From Uranotaenia lowii (Eukaryota; Arthropoda; Insecta; Diptera; Culicidae), in NCBI RefSeq assembly GCF_029784155.1, contig NC_073692.1, positions 326,945,920 to 327,009,919 on the forward strand: DNA of 64,000 bases, given 5' to 3'. Made by a program: the position numbers and the translations under genes. The notes beneath the pieces are model-generated. The model was not told the DNA's origin. It saw only the letters and a list, made by a program, of their open reading frames with translations, and did not search any database. Shown one piece after another: positions 21,998-34,245 of the stretch. Within the stretch, counting starts at the first letter, position 1, and each line of letters opens with the position of its first letter.

Positions 21998-24574
21998 TTG
22001 TGATCCCAAATTAAACTCAGAATCCCGAAAAACGGCTTCTAAAGGCCAGAAAACGCATTTTAAAGTTGTGATCCCAAATTAAGCTCAGAATCCCGAAAAA
22101 CGGCTTCTAAAGGCCAGAAAACGCATTTTAAAGTTGTGATCTCAAATTAAGCTCAGAATCCCGAAAAACGGCTTCTAAAGGCCAGAAAACGCATTTTAAA
22201 GTTGTGATCCCAAATTAAGCTCAGAATCCCGAAAAACGGCTTCTATAAGCCAGAAAACGCATTTTAAAGTTGTGATCCCAAATTAAGCTCAGAATCCCGA
22301 AAAACGGCTTCTAAAGGCCAGAAAACGCATTTTAAAGTTGTGATCCCAAATTAAGCTCAGAATCCCGAAAAACGGCTTCTAAAGGCCAGAAAACGCATTT
22401 TAAAGTTGTGATCCCAAATTAAGCTCAGAATCCCGAAAAACGGCTTCTATAAGCCAGAAAACGCATTTTAAAGTTGTGATCCCAAATTAAGCTCAGAATC
22501 CCGAAAAACGGCTTCTAAAGGCCAGAAAACGCATTTTAAAGTTGTGATCTCAAATTAAGCTCAGAATCCCGAAAAACGGCTTCTAAAGGCCAGAAAACGC
22601 ATTTTAAAGTTGTGATCCCAAATTAAGCTCAGAATCCCGAAAAACGGCTTCTATAAGCCAGAAAACGCATTTTAAAGTTGTGATCCCAAATTAAGCTCAG
22701 AATCCCGAAAAACGGCTTCTAAAGGCCAGAAAACGCATTTTAAAGTTGTGATCCCAAATTAAGCTCAGAATCCCGAAAAACGGCTTCTAAAGGCCAGAAA
22801 ACGCATTTTAAAGTTGTGATCCCAAATTAAGCTCAGAATCCCGAAAAACGGCTTCTATAAGCCAGAAAACGCATTTTAAAGTTGTGATCCCAAATTAAGC
22901 TCAGAATCTCGAAAAACGGCTTCTAAAGGCCAGAAAACGCAGTTTAAAGTTGTGATCCCAAATTAAGCTCAGAATCCCGAAAAACGGCTTCTAAAGGCCA
23001 GAAAACGCATTTTAAAGTTGTGATCCCAAATTAAGCTCAGAATCCCGAAAAACGGCTTCTAAAGGCCAGAAAACGCATTTTAAAGTTGTGATCCCAAATT
23101 AAGCTCAGAATCCCGAAAAACGGCTTCTAAAGGCCAGAAAACGCATTTTAAAGTTGTGATCCCAAATTAAGCTCAGAATCCCGAAAAACGGCTTCTAAAG
23201 GCCAGAAAACGCATTTTAAAGTTGTGATCCCAAATTAAGCTCAGAATCCCGAAAAACGGCTTCTATAAGCCAGAAAACGCATTTTAAAGTTGTGATCCCA
23301 AATTAAGCTCAGAATCCCGAAAAACGGCTTCTATAAGCCAGAAAACGCATTTTAAAGTTGTGATCCCAAATTAAGCTCAGAATCCCGAAAAACGGCTTAT
23401 ATAAGCCAGAAAACGCATTTTAAAGTTGTGATCCCAAATTAAGCTCAGAATCCCGAAAAACGGCTTATATAAGCCAGAAAACGCATTTTAAAGTTGTGAT
23501 CCCAAATTAAGCTCAGAATCCCGAAAAACGGCTTCTAAAGGCCAGAAAACGCATTTTAAAGTTGTGATCCCAAATTAAGCTCAGAATCCCGAAAAACGGC
23601 TTCTATAAGCCAGAAAACGCATTTTAAAGTTGTGATCCCAAATTAAGCTCAGAATCCCGAAAAACGGCTTCTATAAGCCAGAAAACGCATTTTAAAGTTG
23701 TGATCCCAAATTAAGCTCAGAATCCCGAAAAACGGCTTCTAAAGGCCAGAAAACGCATTTTAAAGTTGTGATCCCAAATTAAGCTCAGAATCCCGAAAAA
23801 CGGCTTCGAAAGGCCAGAAAACGCATTTTAAAGTTGTGATCCCAAATTAACCTCAGAATCCCGAAAAACGGCTTCGAAAGGCCAGAAAACGCATTTTAAA
23901 GTTGTGATCCCAAATTAAGCTCAGAATCCCGAAAAACGGCTTCTAAAGGCCAGAAAACGCATTTTAAAGTTGTGATCCCAAATTAAGCTCAGAATCCCGA
24001 AAAACGGCTTCTAAAGGCCAGAAAACGCATTTTAAAGTTGTGATCCCAAATTAAGCTCAGAATCCCGAAAAACGGCTTCTATAAGCCAGAAAACGCATTT
24101 TAAAGTTGTGATCCCAAATTAAGCTCAGAATCCCGAAAAACGGCTTCTAAAGGCCAGAAAACGCATTTTAAAGTTGTGATCCCAAATTAAGCTCAGAATC
24201 CCGAAAAACGGCTTCTAAAGGCCAGAAAACGCATTTTAAAGTTGTGATCCCAAATTAAGCTCAGAATCCCGAAAAACGGCTTCTAAAGGCCAGAAAACGC
24301 ATTTTAAAGTTGTGATCCCAAATTAAGCTCAGAATCCCGAAAAACGGCTTCGAAAGGCCAGAAAACGCATTTTAAAGTTGTGATCCCAAATTAAGCTCAG
24401 AATCCCGAAAAACGGCTTCTAAAGGCCAGAAAACGCATTTTAAAGTTGTGATCCCAAATTAAGCTCAGAATCCCGAAAAACGGCTTCTAAAGGCCAGAAA
24501 ACGCATTTTAAAGTTGTGATCCCAAATTAAGCTCAGAATCCCGAAAAACGGCTTCGAAAGGCCAGAAAACGCAT
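21998..24574 (+). repeat. 68-bp satellite array, about 38 copies
   Basis: The monomer is 68 bp and begins GTTGTGATCCCAAATTAAGC. I counted 38 copies. Four variants occur at one site: CTTCTAAAGGCC (commonest), CTTCTATAAGCC, CTTATATAAGCC and CTTCGAAAGGCC. In copies 2-13 the variants follow a repeating order, and the extra change GATCTCAAATT returns in copies 3 and 9. This gives a six-monomer (408-bp) higher-order unit repeated twice. The CTTATATAAGCC variant makes a perfect 14-bp palindrome with its preceding G. No ORF runs through the array. Low divergence implies recent amplification. Confidence 0.97.
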
Positions 24575-24575
24575 A

Positions 24576-24599
24576 TTATTTTAAACAACAGATATAGTT
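24576..24599 (+). repeat. 24-bp direct repeat, right copy
   Basis: Identical to 19688-19711. It begins two bases after the last satellite monomer is cut off mid-unit. Confidence 0.85.
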
Positions 24600-26277
24600 A
24601 ACGTAAAACTTAAAATCTTTTACTTCAAATTGAATTTTGGTTTATTTTATAAAATGTATATGAAATTTTGAGGTTTCTTAGAAAACAAGTTGCTATAAAG
24701 AATCTACAGCATAAACATGAAAATTATCAAACGATAACATTTTTCATGAAATTAATGAATGAAGGTTTTCTTTTTTTAGCTCGTGTTCGTTTAGTTGCAT
24801 CGATATGAAAATATTTATACTTGAAAGAAATTTAAATCCGTGATTTAAAAAACTTTCAAAAAGATTTGAAACCTTTAATATCAAATCAATCTGTGATCAA
24901 ACTATAATATGCTACTCCCAAGAATAAATAAAACCCACCCAACAACTACATAACCGCTCCTTTTTCTTATTGTGAAACTGTTCATTCCGGCATGGTCCCA
25001 TTCATTAGTGGGTAGCGAAGCCAATTTAATCACATCCGAGAATCAACCACCAGATCACGTTCCGTTTTTGCCCATCGGACGTGAGAAGATATTTTCTTTC
25101 GCTGATAAAGAACCTCGAACATCCTTCTAGCATTTCCGTTGCGATGCTGCTGTCCAATCCTGTAAGGAACAATTCCGGAAATAAATAAAATCCACGCCTC
25201 ACTGGAAAAGAAAGCGAACCGAAACCGAAATGTAGAAATAAAAAGTGAAAATAAAATTACATTAATTATCAAGGATGGTTTTGCTTGTTTTTCTAGACGT
25301 ATATTTTTCCCCTGTTCTTTCTTTTCGCTGTAGAGGGAGTTTCCAGCGGAAGTTGCCTTGACTTCGACTTTCCAGCCACCGACATCGTCCAGAGCAGGCA
25401 GTTTAATTTCTTATCGTCGTCGTTACAGTTGCCGGTTCTTTTTTCCACGGCTCTCGTTGTCCACTTCCTGGACCGGATGGAATCTCCATGGTTACCTTTT
25501 TATCCCACTAATCGTTGGTCGTGCGTTAGGCAAAAAGGCATCGTTTATCTTCCCCTTCCCCTTATTCTGAGGCCCTTCTTCAGATCTGACTCTGACAAAC
25601 TCAGGCCGACCAAGAACGAGGAAAAAAGCAGAGCCTTGCATATTAACCCCCAACCACCGGCGGATAGCCAAATTGGGGACCCAGCCAGCAGCGTCTGAAG
25701 TGATGATCTGCCGGGTGTTGGCAGCAAAAAGGACAAATACACAGAAGGACATCCGGAGTAGGAGTGCTGCCCCGTTATGAAGTGTCCCTCAGCCGAAATG
25801 TGAGAAGGAAATGGAAAGCGAAAGCAGCCCATAATTCACCAGGGGACCAATCCCAAATGTCCTAGCTAGCCCTAAACTAAAGCGAAAACGTCCATTGGGG
25901 ACTCCTAGAGCTGGAGGAACCTTAATGAAGGTTGGGATGCTGGCAATGATCTGGTCATGAGAGAGAAAAGGGACTTCAATTTAAAACAGACAAGGTGGTG
26001 CCAAATGGCAGTCTCCTGGAGCAGGTCACACTTTTTTTACCTTACTTCGTCTTTGCACATGAGCTACTTAAGTGGATAACCTTGGAAGGATGTCTGTTTT
26101 TAAACGGTTTGCTAATGATCTGCTGTGAAAACTCTGTAGTGGATCCATTAAATGACTTCAAACGACATGAAAAATCACTTAATGTGGTAATGTTTGCTTT
26201 TAATAAACGAAAAATTTGTATATCATTTCAAAGAAACTATGTAAATTTAGTAAAAAAAAAGTTTGGGAAATCTAAAT
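24600..26277. other. Unique DNA with a higher-GC segment at about 24980-25990
   Basis: 24600-24900 is AT-rich. 24980-25990 has higher GC and is non-repetitive, with pyrimidine-rich tracts near 25290-25330. ORFs on both strands overlap each other, and none up to 119 codons has a recognisable domain. Candidate untranslated exon or regulatory DNA; not resolvable here. Confidence 0.3.
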
Positions 26278-26394
26278 TACATTTTATTGCAAACTTATCC
26301 GGTACAACTGTGTTCGATGTGTTCTTGGGCTCGAAATCGCGAACGTTGACTTAGGTGGCAATTGTCTTGCCAACCGAAATATATTACATACCCA
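26278..26394 (-). mobile_element. tRNA-derived SINE, truncated copy
   Basis: Minus strand: an A-box-like TTCGGTTGGCAAGAC near 26376 and a B-box-like GATTTCGAGCCC near 26330. Then comes the family body up to TACCGGATAAGTTT, where homology ends. It lacks the tail block present in the neighbouring copy. Confidence 0.65.
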
Positions 26395-26517
26395 TGTTGT
26401 TGAAATAGTCATGAAAAATCTTAGGGATTCATAATTTTTATGAGAATTATTAAAAACATTTACCAGTGTATAAATAGTTGTTTCTGATTCCTTATCTAAT
26501 AAAAGGTTTTTTTTAAT

Positions 26518-26710
26518 TTTTTTTTGATTCGATTATAGTCGTTTTACCATCATTATGGCATTCGCGACTTTATCAACGTTGCAATTGGCGGATCGTTATT
26601 GAAAAAACTTATCCGGTAAAACTGTGTTCGATGTTTACTCTTGGGCTCGAACTCGCGGACATCTGCTCAGAAGACAACAGACTTGCCAACTGAGCTATAT
26701 CACAAGTCCG
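26518..26710 (-). mobile_element. tRNA-derived SINE
   Basis: Minus strand: the head GGACTTGTGATATAGCTCAG contains a good A box (TAGCTCAGTTGGC) and is followed by the B box GCGAGTTCGAGCCC. Next are the body and the tail block with GTTGATAAAGTCGCGAATGCC, ending in a T-run on the plus strand (A-rich 3' end). The same structure is seen at 43601-43793 and 46401-46598. RNA polymerase III promoter boxes are intact in appearance. No clear target duplication was found for this copy. Confidence 0.8.
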
Positions 26711-26866
26711 TTATTTTTAATGATTAACAGGAAAGATATAGAAAAAGTTATCTTAATAGGCCAAGATTTCCGATTTATTTTTTTAGCACTAAAATTTTTT
26801 TGAGAAATAAAAAATTAACTATGCCGGATCCAAATAAGATAACACGCTGTTTTTTAGGAACATGCA

Positions 26867-26960
26867 TAGGCTTGCCAGATTTCCCGGTTTCAATACAAAA
26901 AATTCTAAAAGTCCGGTCCGGTCCCGGTTTTTAGAAAAACATCCCGAATTTTTCCCGAAA
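26867..26960 (+). mobile_element. hAT-type miniature end, partner not found
   Basis: GGCTTGCCAGATTTCCCGGTTT matches the family end seen at 50422 and 53694. The following CCGGTCCGGTCCCGG stretch also fits, but no right terminus could be placed before 27100. Confidence 0.4.
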
Positions 26961-27261
26961 GTGAATAAAACTTTATTTGCCAAATCAAAAAAAAAAAATG
27001 GGATATTAAATTTTTTATTTATGCGTCCAAAACGTTTTTTGAGCAAGTTTTATAAAAGTAATCATGAAAGGTATTTCAGAAGTGTTCAGGCTTGCTAATC
27101 GAGAAGCAAGGTAGCCAACATGGCGCGTGAAATATTTCTCGTAATGAAAGCCGCGAATTGTTTAAGCGGATGGAAAGGGCGTTCTATTCAACAGCAGAAA
27201 AGAAGTTCGGCTTAGATTTTCCAAAGCGCCATTCCAGCGATTCCTTCACTTCAAATTGTTC

Positions 27262-27266
27262 CAGCG
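27262..27266. repeat. CAGCG, possible 5-bp target duplication (left)
   Basis: Directly outside the Transib-like end at 27267. The same 5 bases follow the inverted end at 44425. Confidence 0.5.
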
Positions 27267-28328
27267 CACAGTGGTCAAAAACCCAGAAAAACTGGCGTAA
27301 AGTCTATTTTTGAAGCGATCAAGATAATCTACCCATATATTTCACCGGGTATTTTTAGGCACTTTCTGGCTGCACGAAATCATGAAGATGATAGTCATGA
27401 GATTACTCGTTTAGGAGCTCTCAAAAAAATAGTAGGAAAAGTTTGAATATTGCTTAAGAATTTCTCAAAAATTTGCTAACATTGAATGACGAACAAATAA
27501 CAAAATCATGAATCTTTTTTGTTGACCAATTATTTTATATTTTTGATAGGTGTACTTTACACCTAATTGAATAAAAATATTTTTTCAGGTGGGATTGAAA
27601 TTTTTATTTTTAATTTATTCATAGAAACGATTACTAATCAACTAGTGATTTAAAAAAACTCAACAACTTCATTCTTATTTTATGTTGAAAAGATTGCCAC
27701 ATGTTTGGACAACAATATATTGCAAATTGGACTACCATTTTTTTCCGTTTTGGAGAACAGATTTGGGCATTTAACTTTTGAGCAAAAAATCCTTTGGATT
27801 ACGAGCTAGATTGATTTCTAATTGGATCTTAAAATGCAGTTCTCTTTTAAATTCAATAAAATAAAAATCCCTATTATATTTTAAAAGAATGTTGATATAA
27901 GTTTCAGTTAGGTTTATGTTATCAACCGTTTTTGCCTTTCTAACAGAAAGGTTTGGTTATCGGTCGATTTGAGAGATCATTAATTATGGGTCTTAGACAT
28001 ACCTTTATAGGTACCTATCGACTCAGCTCGACGAGTTCTGTTGATGTCCGTGGATTTGTATGTGCCATTTTAAAAATGTCTAGAACGTTTTTGCGAAACT
28101 GGGCTGCACAATTAAAATGATTTTAGTCTCAAAAGAATGCATTTTTTTTTCTACACAACCCTTTCAAAAACGGGAAAAAAACAAAATAGTTGAAACCGTT
28201 TTCTTTACCAAATACATATCATACTTATTATGGCATAAAAAAAAGTTGCTAGTGGCGCCTCGAAGCAGCAGCACCAGCAATCATTTATAAATTGAAGATA
28301 ATCAAAATAAAAAAATAATATTTTTATT

Positions 28329-28398
28329 AACTCGAGAATTGAACCAAAACCCTTCAGATCCCAAGTTGCAAGCGCTATCCAATAAACCATCGGCACGC
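28329..28398 (-). mobile_element. tRNA-like head 1 (SINE-type) in the tandem unit
   Basis: Minus strand: GATGGTTTATTGGATAGCGC (A-box region) and GGTTCAATTCTCGAG (B box) at tRNA-like spacing. The acceptor stem does not pair well and a T/A-rich tail follows, so it is a SINE head or tRNA relic, not a functional tRNA gene. Copies lie at +3421 (31750-31819) and +6777 (35106-35175). Confidence 0.5.
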
Positions 28399-28565
28399 TT
28401 GATTGAAAGCGGCTCAAACTCAAATAGGTAAAAGGCATTACTAAGACGCACCGTGGTCTGGGCAGTTTCTCAGTCTGCTGGGGCAAATACGGCAACAGTG
28501 TTTATATCTTACACTTCTTGCTTTTCAATGCAGCAAATGGCGGATGGGCGTTTCCTTCAGAGTCC

Positions 28566-28623
28566 GCCATGCCTATAGACATTATAATTTCATTTATGAA
28601 ATTATAGTGTCTAAAGCCATGCC
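28566..28623. other. 28-bp-arm hairpin in the tandem unit
   Basis: GACATTATAATTTCAT pairs with ATGAAATTATAGTGTC (one mismatch) around a 2-nt centre, and outer GCCATGC / GCCATGCC blocks extend it imperfectly. Identical copies are at 31987-32044 and 35343-35400. Confidence 0.75.
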
Positions 28624-28780
28624 GGGTGTCAACAAAATGCAGAGCCGTACAGGAAACTGCGTTGGGGGGGAATTTATATGAAGATCTTATGACCCTCGTT
28701 TTTTTTACTCGTGTTGAAGAATGAATTTATGTTTTTTTTTTCATTTCTACATACTCATACATAATTTAGATTCAATTTCA

Positions 28781-29604
28781 GATGCAGAATTCAGATTCAG
28801 TTTTCAAATTCAGGATACAGGTTTAGGAATCAGAATTCAGGATTCAAAATTCAGAATTCAAAATTCAGATTCAGAACTCATATTCAGATTCAGAATTTAG
28901 ATTCAGAATTCAGATTCAGAATTCAGATTAAGAATTCAGATTCAGAATTCAGATTCAGAATTCAGATTCAGAATTCAGATTCAGAATTCAGATTCAGAAT
29001 TCAGATTCAGAATTCAGATTCAGAATTCAGATTCAGAATTCAGATTCAGAATTCAGATTCAGAATTCAGATTCAGAATTCAGATTCAGAATTCAGATTCA
29101 GAATTCAGATTCAGAATTCAGATTCAGAATTCAGATTCAGAATTCAGATTCAGAATTCAGATTCAGAATTCAGATTCAGAATTCAGATTCAGAATTCAGA
29201 TTCAGAATTCAGATTCAGAATTCAGATTCAGAATTCAGATTCAGAATTCAGATTCAGAATTCAGATTCAGAATTCAGATTCAGAATTCAGATTCAGAATT
29301 CAGATTCAGAATTCAGATTCAGAATTCAGATTCAGAATTCAGATTCAGAATTCAGATTCAGAATTCAGATTCAGAATTCAGATTCAGAATTCAGATTCAG
29401 AATTCAGATTCAGAATTCAGATTCAGATTCAGAATTCAGATTCAGAATTCAGATTCAGAATTCAGATTCAGAATTCAGATTCAGAATTCAGATTCAGAAT
29501 TCAGATTCAGAATTCAGATTCAGAATTCAGAATCAGAATTCAGATTCAGAATTCAGATTCAGAATTCAGAATCAGAATTCAGATTCAGAATTCAGATTCA
29601 GAAT
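28781..29604 (+). repeat. 13-bp array A of unit 1, variant AGATTCAGAATTC
   Basis: About 63 units of AGATTCAGAATTC. Its edges are degenerate and a few AGATTC half-units are inserted. Each perfect unit contains an EcoRI site (GAATTC). Confidence 0.97.
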
Positions 29605-30059
29605 TTTTGTAAATTTATTTTCGGCATATCGGTGAAAAATTTAGATTCATGGAGAAAGAATATCAGAATTAAAAATTGATGAAGCTGGATGTTGCGAGGT
29701 AAAGTATGGTGTACGTTAATAAATTTTCCTTGCAAAAATGTTCTTTCGCTCTTTTCATCATCCGTAAAATTTCTCCTCACTTTATCAATTTTCAATTCTG
29801 GAATTGTTTCTCCAAGAATACCAATTTGCACAGTTTTTGATAAATTTGCGATGACTTAAAGATCATTACGCATGAAAACACGATTTTGTTTTGTGAAAAC
29901 TTTTTTTCACAATTTTTCTGAAATTAAGTTTGCTGCATACTTTTAGGGGTAAAACCATACTATTAAAAGTTGTAAAATCCGAAATCATAAAAAAAAATTT
30001 GGATGAAAGAAATTTCAATGTTGAAAACCGTGTGATGCAAAACAATCAAAATGAGATTT

Positions 30060-30890
30060 ACAAGATTAAGAATTCAGATTCAGAATTCAGATTCAGAATT
30101 CAGATTCAGAATTCAGATTCAGAATTCAGATTCAGAATTCAGATTCAGAATTCAGATTCAGAATTCAGATTCAGAATTCAGATTCAGAATTCAGATTCAG
30201 AATTCAGATTCAGAATTCAGATTCAGAATTCAGATTCAGAATTCAGATTCAGAATTCAGATTCAGAATTCAGATTCAGAATTCAGATTCAGAATTCAGAT
30301 TCAGAATTCAGATCCAGAATTCAGATTCAGAATTCATATTCAGAATTCAGATTCAGAATTCAGATTCAGAATTCCGATTCAGAATTCAGATTCAGAATTC
30401 AGATTCAGAATTCAGATTCAGAATTCAGATTCAAAATTCAGATTCAGAATTCAGATTCAGAATTCAGATTCAGAATTCAGATTCAGAATTCAGATTCAGA
30501 ATTCAGATTCAGAATTCAGATTCAGAATTTAGATTCAGAATTCAGATTCAGAATTCAGATTCAGAATTCAGATTCAGAATTCAGATTCAGAATTCAGATT
30601 CAGAATTCAGATTCAGAATTCAGATTCAGAATTCAGATTCAGAATTAAGATTCAGAATTCAGATTCAGAATTCAGAATTCAGATTCAGAATTCAGATTCA
30701 GAATTCAGATTCAGAACTCAGATTCAGAATTCAGATTCAGAATTCAGATTCAGAATTCAGATTCAGAATTCAGATTCAGAATTCAGATTCAGAATTCAGA
30801 TTCAGAATACAGATTTAGAATTCAAATTCAGAGTTCAGATTCAGAATTCAGATTGAGAATTCAGATTTAGAATTCTGATTAAGAATTTGG
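30060..30890 (+). repeat. 13-bp array B of unit 1
   Basis: Same 13-bp unit as array A. Because 13 is not a multiple of 3 and the unit has no stop on this strand, all three frames are open and encode the same cyclic 13-residue peptide (NSDSEFRFRIQIQ). One ORF (29930-30532, 200 codons) enters it after a 48-codon unique leader; another (30051-30818) spans most of it. Coding use is unproven. Confidence 0.97.
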
Positions 30891-31177
30891 ATTAAAGATC
30901 AACCTGGAATTTGAAATTGGAACTTATATTCAAATATTAGACTAAGTGTTGTAACTCAAAATTCAAACTTTAGAATCAGAATAAGATTTCAGATTTAGTT
31001 TACAGAATGAGATTAATCATTTAATAGTCATATTACTTTCCCCTCCTTTTGTGGGAATTTTTCCTCTATGCATGGTTGAGCTCTAAAAAAGGTATCATGC
31101 TAGGGCACGCGTCACGGCTATCCATCAATATTGTAGTTGGTTTTACTTATTCAGTAAAAAAAAAGCATAAAAAAACA

Positions 31178-31243
31178 GTAAGATTCGAACCGTGACCAGC
31201 AACGTGAAAGTTCTGGTTGCTACCACGGCACCATTTCAGCGTG
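31178..31243 (-). mobile_element. tRNA-like head 2 (SINE-type) in the tandem unit
   Basis: Minus strand: ATGGTGCCGTGGTAGCAACC (A-box region) and CACGGTTCGAATCTTAC (B box), followed by an A/T-rich tail. Copies are at 34534-34599 and 37889-37954. A pseudo-tRNA or SINE head is more likely than a functional tRNA. Confidence 0.5.
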
Positions 31244-32201
31244 TTATAAATCTTGGAAATTCTACTGTTTAAATACCATTCTTTCCATACATAAAATGAG
31301 CTCCTTACATACCAGTTCGCTTTTCCCCAAAAAAACGTATCAGGCATCATTTTTGCCTTTCTAACAGAAAGGTTTGGTTATCGGTCGATTTGAGAGATCA
31401 TTAATTATGGGTCTTAGACATACCTTTATAGGTACCTATCGACTCAGCTCGACGAGTTCTGTTGATGTCCGTGGATTTGTATGTGCCATTTTAAAAATGT
31501 CTAGAACGTTTTTGCGAAACTGGGCTGCACAATTAAAATGATTTTAGTCTCAAAAGAATGCATTTTTTTTTCTACACAACCCTTTCAAAAACGGGAAAAA
31601 AACAAAATAGTTGAAACCGTTTTCTTTACCAAATACATATCATACTTATTATGGCATAAAAAAAAGTTGCTAGTGGCGCCTCGAAGCAGCAGCACCAGCA
31701 ATCATTTATAAATTGAAGATAATCAAAATAAAAAAATAATATTTTTATTAACTCGAGAATTGAACCAAAACCCTTCAGATCCCAAGTTGCAAGCGCTATC
31801 CAATAAACCATCGGCACGCTTGATTGAAAGCGGCTCAAACTCAAATAGGTAAAAGGCATTACTAAGACGCACCGTGGTCTGGGCAGTTTCTCAGTCTGCT
31901 GGGGCAAATACGGCAACAGTGTTTATATCTTACACTTCTTGCTTTTCAATGCAGCAAATGGCGGATGGGCGTTTCCTTCAGAGTCCGCCATGCCTATAGA
32001 CATTATAATTTCATTTATGAAATTATAGTGTCTAAAGCCATGCCGGGTGTCAACAAAATGCAGAGCCGTACAGGAAACTGCGTTGGGGGGGAATTTATAT
32101 GAAGATCTTATGACCCTCGTTTTTTTTACTCGTGTTGAAGAATGAATTTATGTTTTTTTTTTCATTTCTACATACTCATACATAATTTAGATTCAATTTC
32201 A

Positions 32202-33025
32202 GATGCAGAATTCAGATTCAGTTTTCAAATTCAGGATACAGGTTTAGGAATCAGAATTCAGGATTCAAAATTCAGAATTCAAAATTCAGATTCAGAACTC
32301 ATATTCAGATTCAGAATTTAGATTCAGAATTCAGATTCAGAATTCAGATTAAGAATTCAGATTCAGAATTCAGATTCAGAATTCAGATTCAGAATTCAGA
32401 TTCAGAATTCAGATTCAGAATTCAGATTCAGAATTCAGATTCAGAATTCAGATTCAGAATTCAGATTCAGAATTCAGATTCAGAATTCAGATTCAGAATT
32501 CAGATTCAGAATTCAGATTCAGAATTCAGATTCAGAATTCAGATTCAGAATTCAGATTCAGAATTCAGATTCAGAATTCAGATTCAGAATTCAGATTCAG
32601 AATTCAGATTCAGAATTCAGATTCAGAATTCAGATTCAGAATTCAGATTCAGAATTCAGATTCAGAATTCAGATTCAGAATTCAGATTCAGAATTCAGAT
32701 TCAGAATTCAGATTCAGAATTCAGATTCAGAATTCAGATTCAGAATTCAGATTCAGAATTCAGATTCAGAATTCAGATTCAGATTCAGAATTCAGATTCA
32801 GAATTCAGATTCAGAATTCAGATTCAGAATTCAGATTCAGAATTCAGATTCAGAATTCAGATTCAGAATTCAGATTCAGAATTCAGATTCAGAATTCAGA
32901 TTCAGAATTCAGATTCAGAATTCAGAATCAGAATTCAGATTCAGAATTCAGATTCAGAATTCAGATTCAGAATTCAGAATCAGAATTCAGATTCAGAATT
33001 CAGATTCAGAATTCAGATTCAGAAT
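32202..33025 (+). repeat. 13-bp array A of unit 2
   Basis: 824 bp, exactly the length of array A in unit 1, with the same 13-bp unit. Confidence 0.97.
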
Positions 33026-33485
33026 TTTTGTAAATTTATTTTCGGCATATCGGTGAAAAATTTAGATTCATGGAGAAAGAATATCAGAATTAAAAATTGA
33101 TGAAGCTGGATGTTGCGAGGTAAAGTATGGTGTACGTTAATAAATTTTCCTTGCAAAAATGTTCTTTCGCTCTTTTCATCATCCGTAAAATTTCTCCTCA
33201 CTTTATCAATTTTCAATTCTGGAATTGTTTCTCCAAGAATACCAATTTGCACAGTTTTTGATAAATTTGCGATGACTTAAAGATCATTACGCATGAAAAC
33301 ACGATTTTGTTTTGTGAAAACTTTTTTTCACAATTTTTCTGAAATTAAGTTTGCTGCATACTTTTAGGGGTAAAACCATACTATTAAAAGTTGTAAAATC
33401 CGAAATCATAAAAAAAAATTTGGATGAAAGAAATTTCAATGTTGAAAACCGTGTGATGCAAAACAATCAAAATGAGATTTACAAG

Positions 33486-34245
33486 ATTAAGAATTCAGAT
33501 TCAGAATTCAGATTCAGAATTCAGATTCAGAATTCAGATTCAGAATTCAGATTCAGAATTCAGATTCAGAATTCAGATTCAGAATTCAGATTCAGAATTC
33601 AGATTCAGAATTCAGATTCAGAATTCAGATTCAGAATTCAGATTCAGAATTCAGATTCAGAATTCAGATTCAGAATTCAGATTCAGAATTCAGATTCAGA
33701 ATTCAGATTCAGAATTCAGATCCAGAATTCAGATTCAGAATTCATATTCAGAATTCAGATTCAGAATTCAGATTCAGAATTCCGATTCAGAATTCAGATT
33801 CAGAATTCAGATTCAGAATTCAGATTCAGAATTCAGATTCAGAATTCAGATTCAGAATTCAGATTCAGAATTCAGATTCAGAATTCAGATTCAGAATTCA
33901 GATTCAGAATTCAGATTCAGAATTTAGATTCAGAATTCAGATTCAGAATTCAGATTCAGAATTCAGATTCAGAATTCAGATTCAGAATTCAGATTCAGAA
34001 TTCAGATTCAGAATTAAGATTCAGAATTCAGATTCAGAATTCAGAATTCAGATTCAGAATTCAGATTCAGAATTCAGATTCAGAACTCAGATTCAGAATT
34101 CAGATTCAGAATTCAGATTCAGAATTCAGATTCAGAATTCAGATTCAGAATTCAGATTCAGAATACAGATTTAGAATTCAAATTCAGAGTTCAGATTCAG
34201 AATTCAGATTGAGAATTCAGATTTAGAATTCTGATTAAGAATTTG
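33486..34245 (+). repeat. 13-bp array B of unit 2
   Basis: 65 bp shorter than array B of unit 1, a loss of exactly five 13-bp units. Rare variants (CATATTC, CCGATTC, TTTAGATTC) lie in the same order as in units 1 and 3. Confidence 0.97.

Larger units (their letters stand above)
27929..31349. repeat. 3.4-kb tandem unit 1 (3421 bp)
   Basis: Starts TTTTTGCCTTTCTAACAG and ends CAGGCATCA. Order inside: a left-end sequence with a TCGACTCAGCTCGACGAG block, tRNA-like head 1, a hairpin, 13-bp array A, about 450 bp of spacer, 13-bp array B, and tRNA-like head 2. Outside the arrays I saw no difference from unit 2. The unit start (GCCTTTCT...) and a TCGACTCAGCTCGACGAG motif resemble a repeat family widespread in mosquitoes (recollection, not searched). 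Confidence 0.95.

Noticed and set aside
21998..24574. CRISPR array
   Set aside because: The 68-bp units follow each other directly with no unique spacers, and the sequence is eukaryotic.
25995..26354. 119-codon plus-strand ORF
   Set aside because: Its 3' part lies in a truncated SINE and the rest has no recognisable domain or codon bias.
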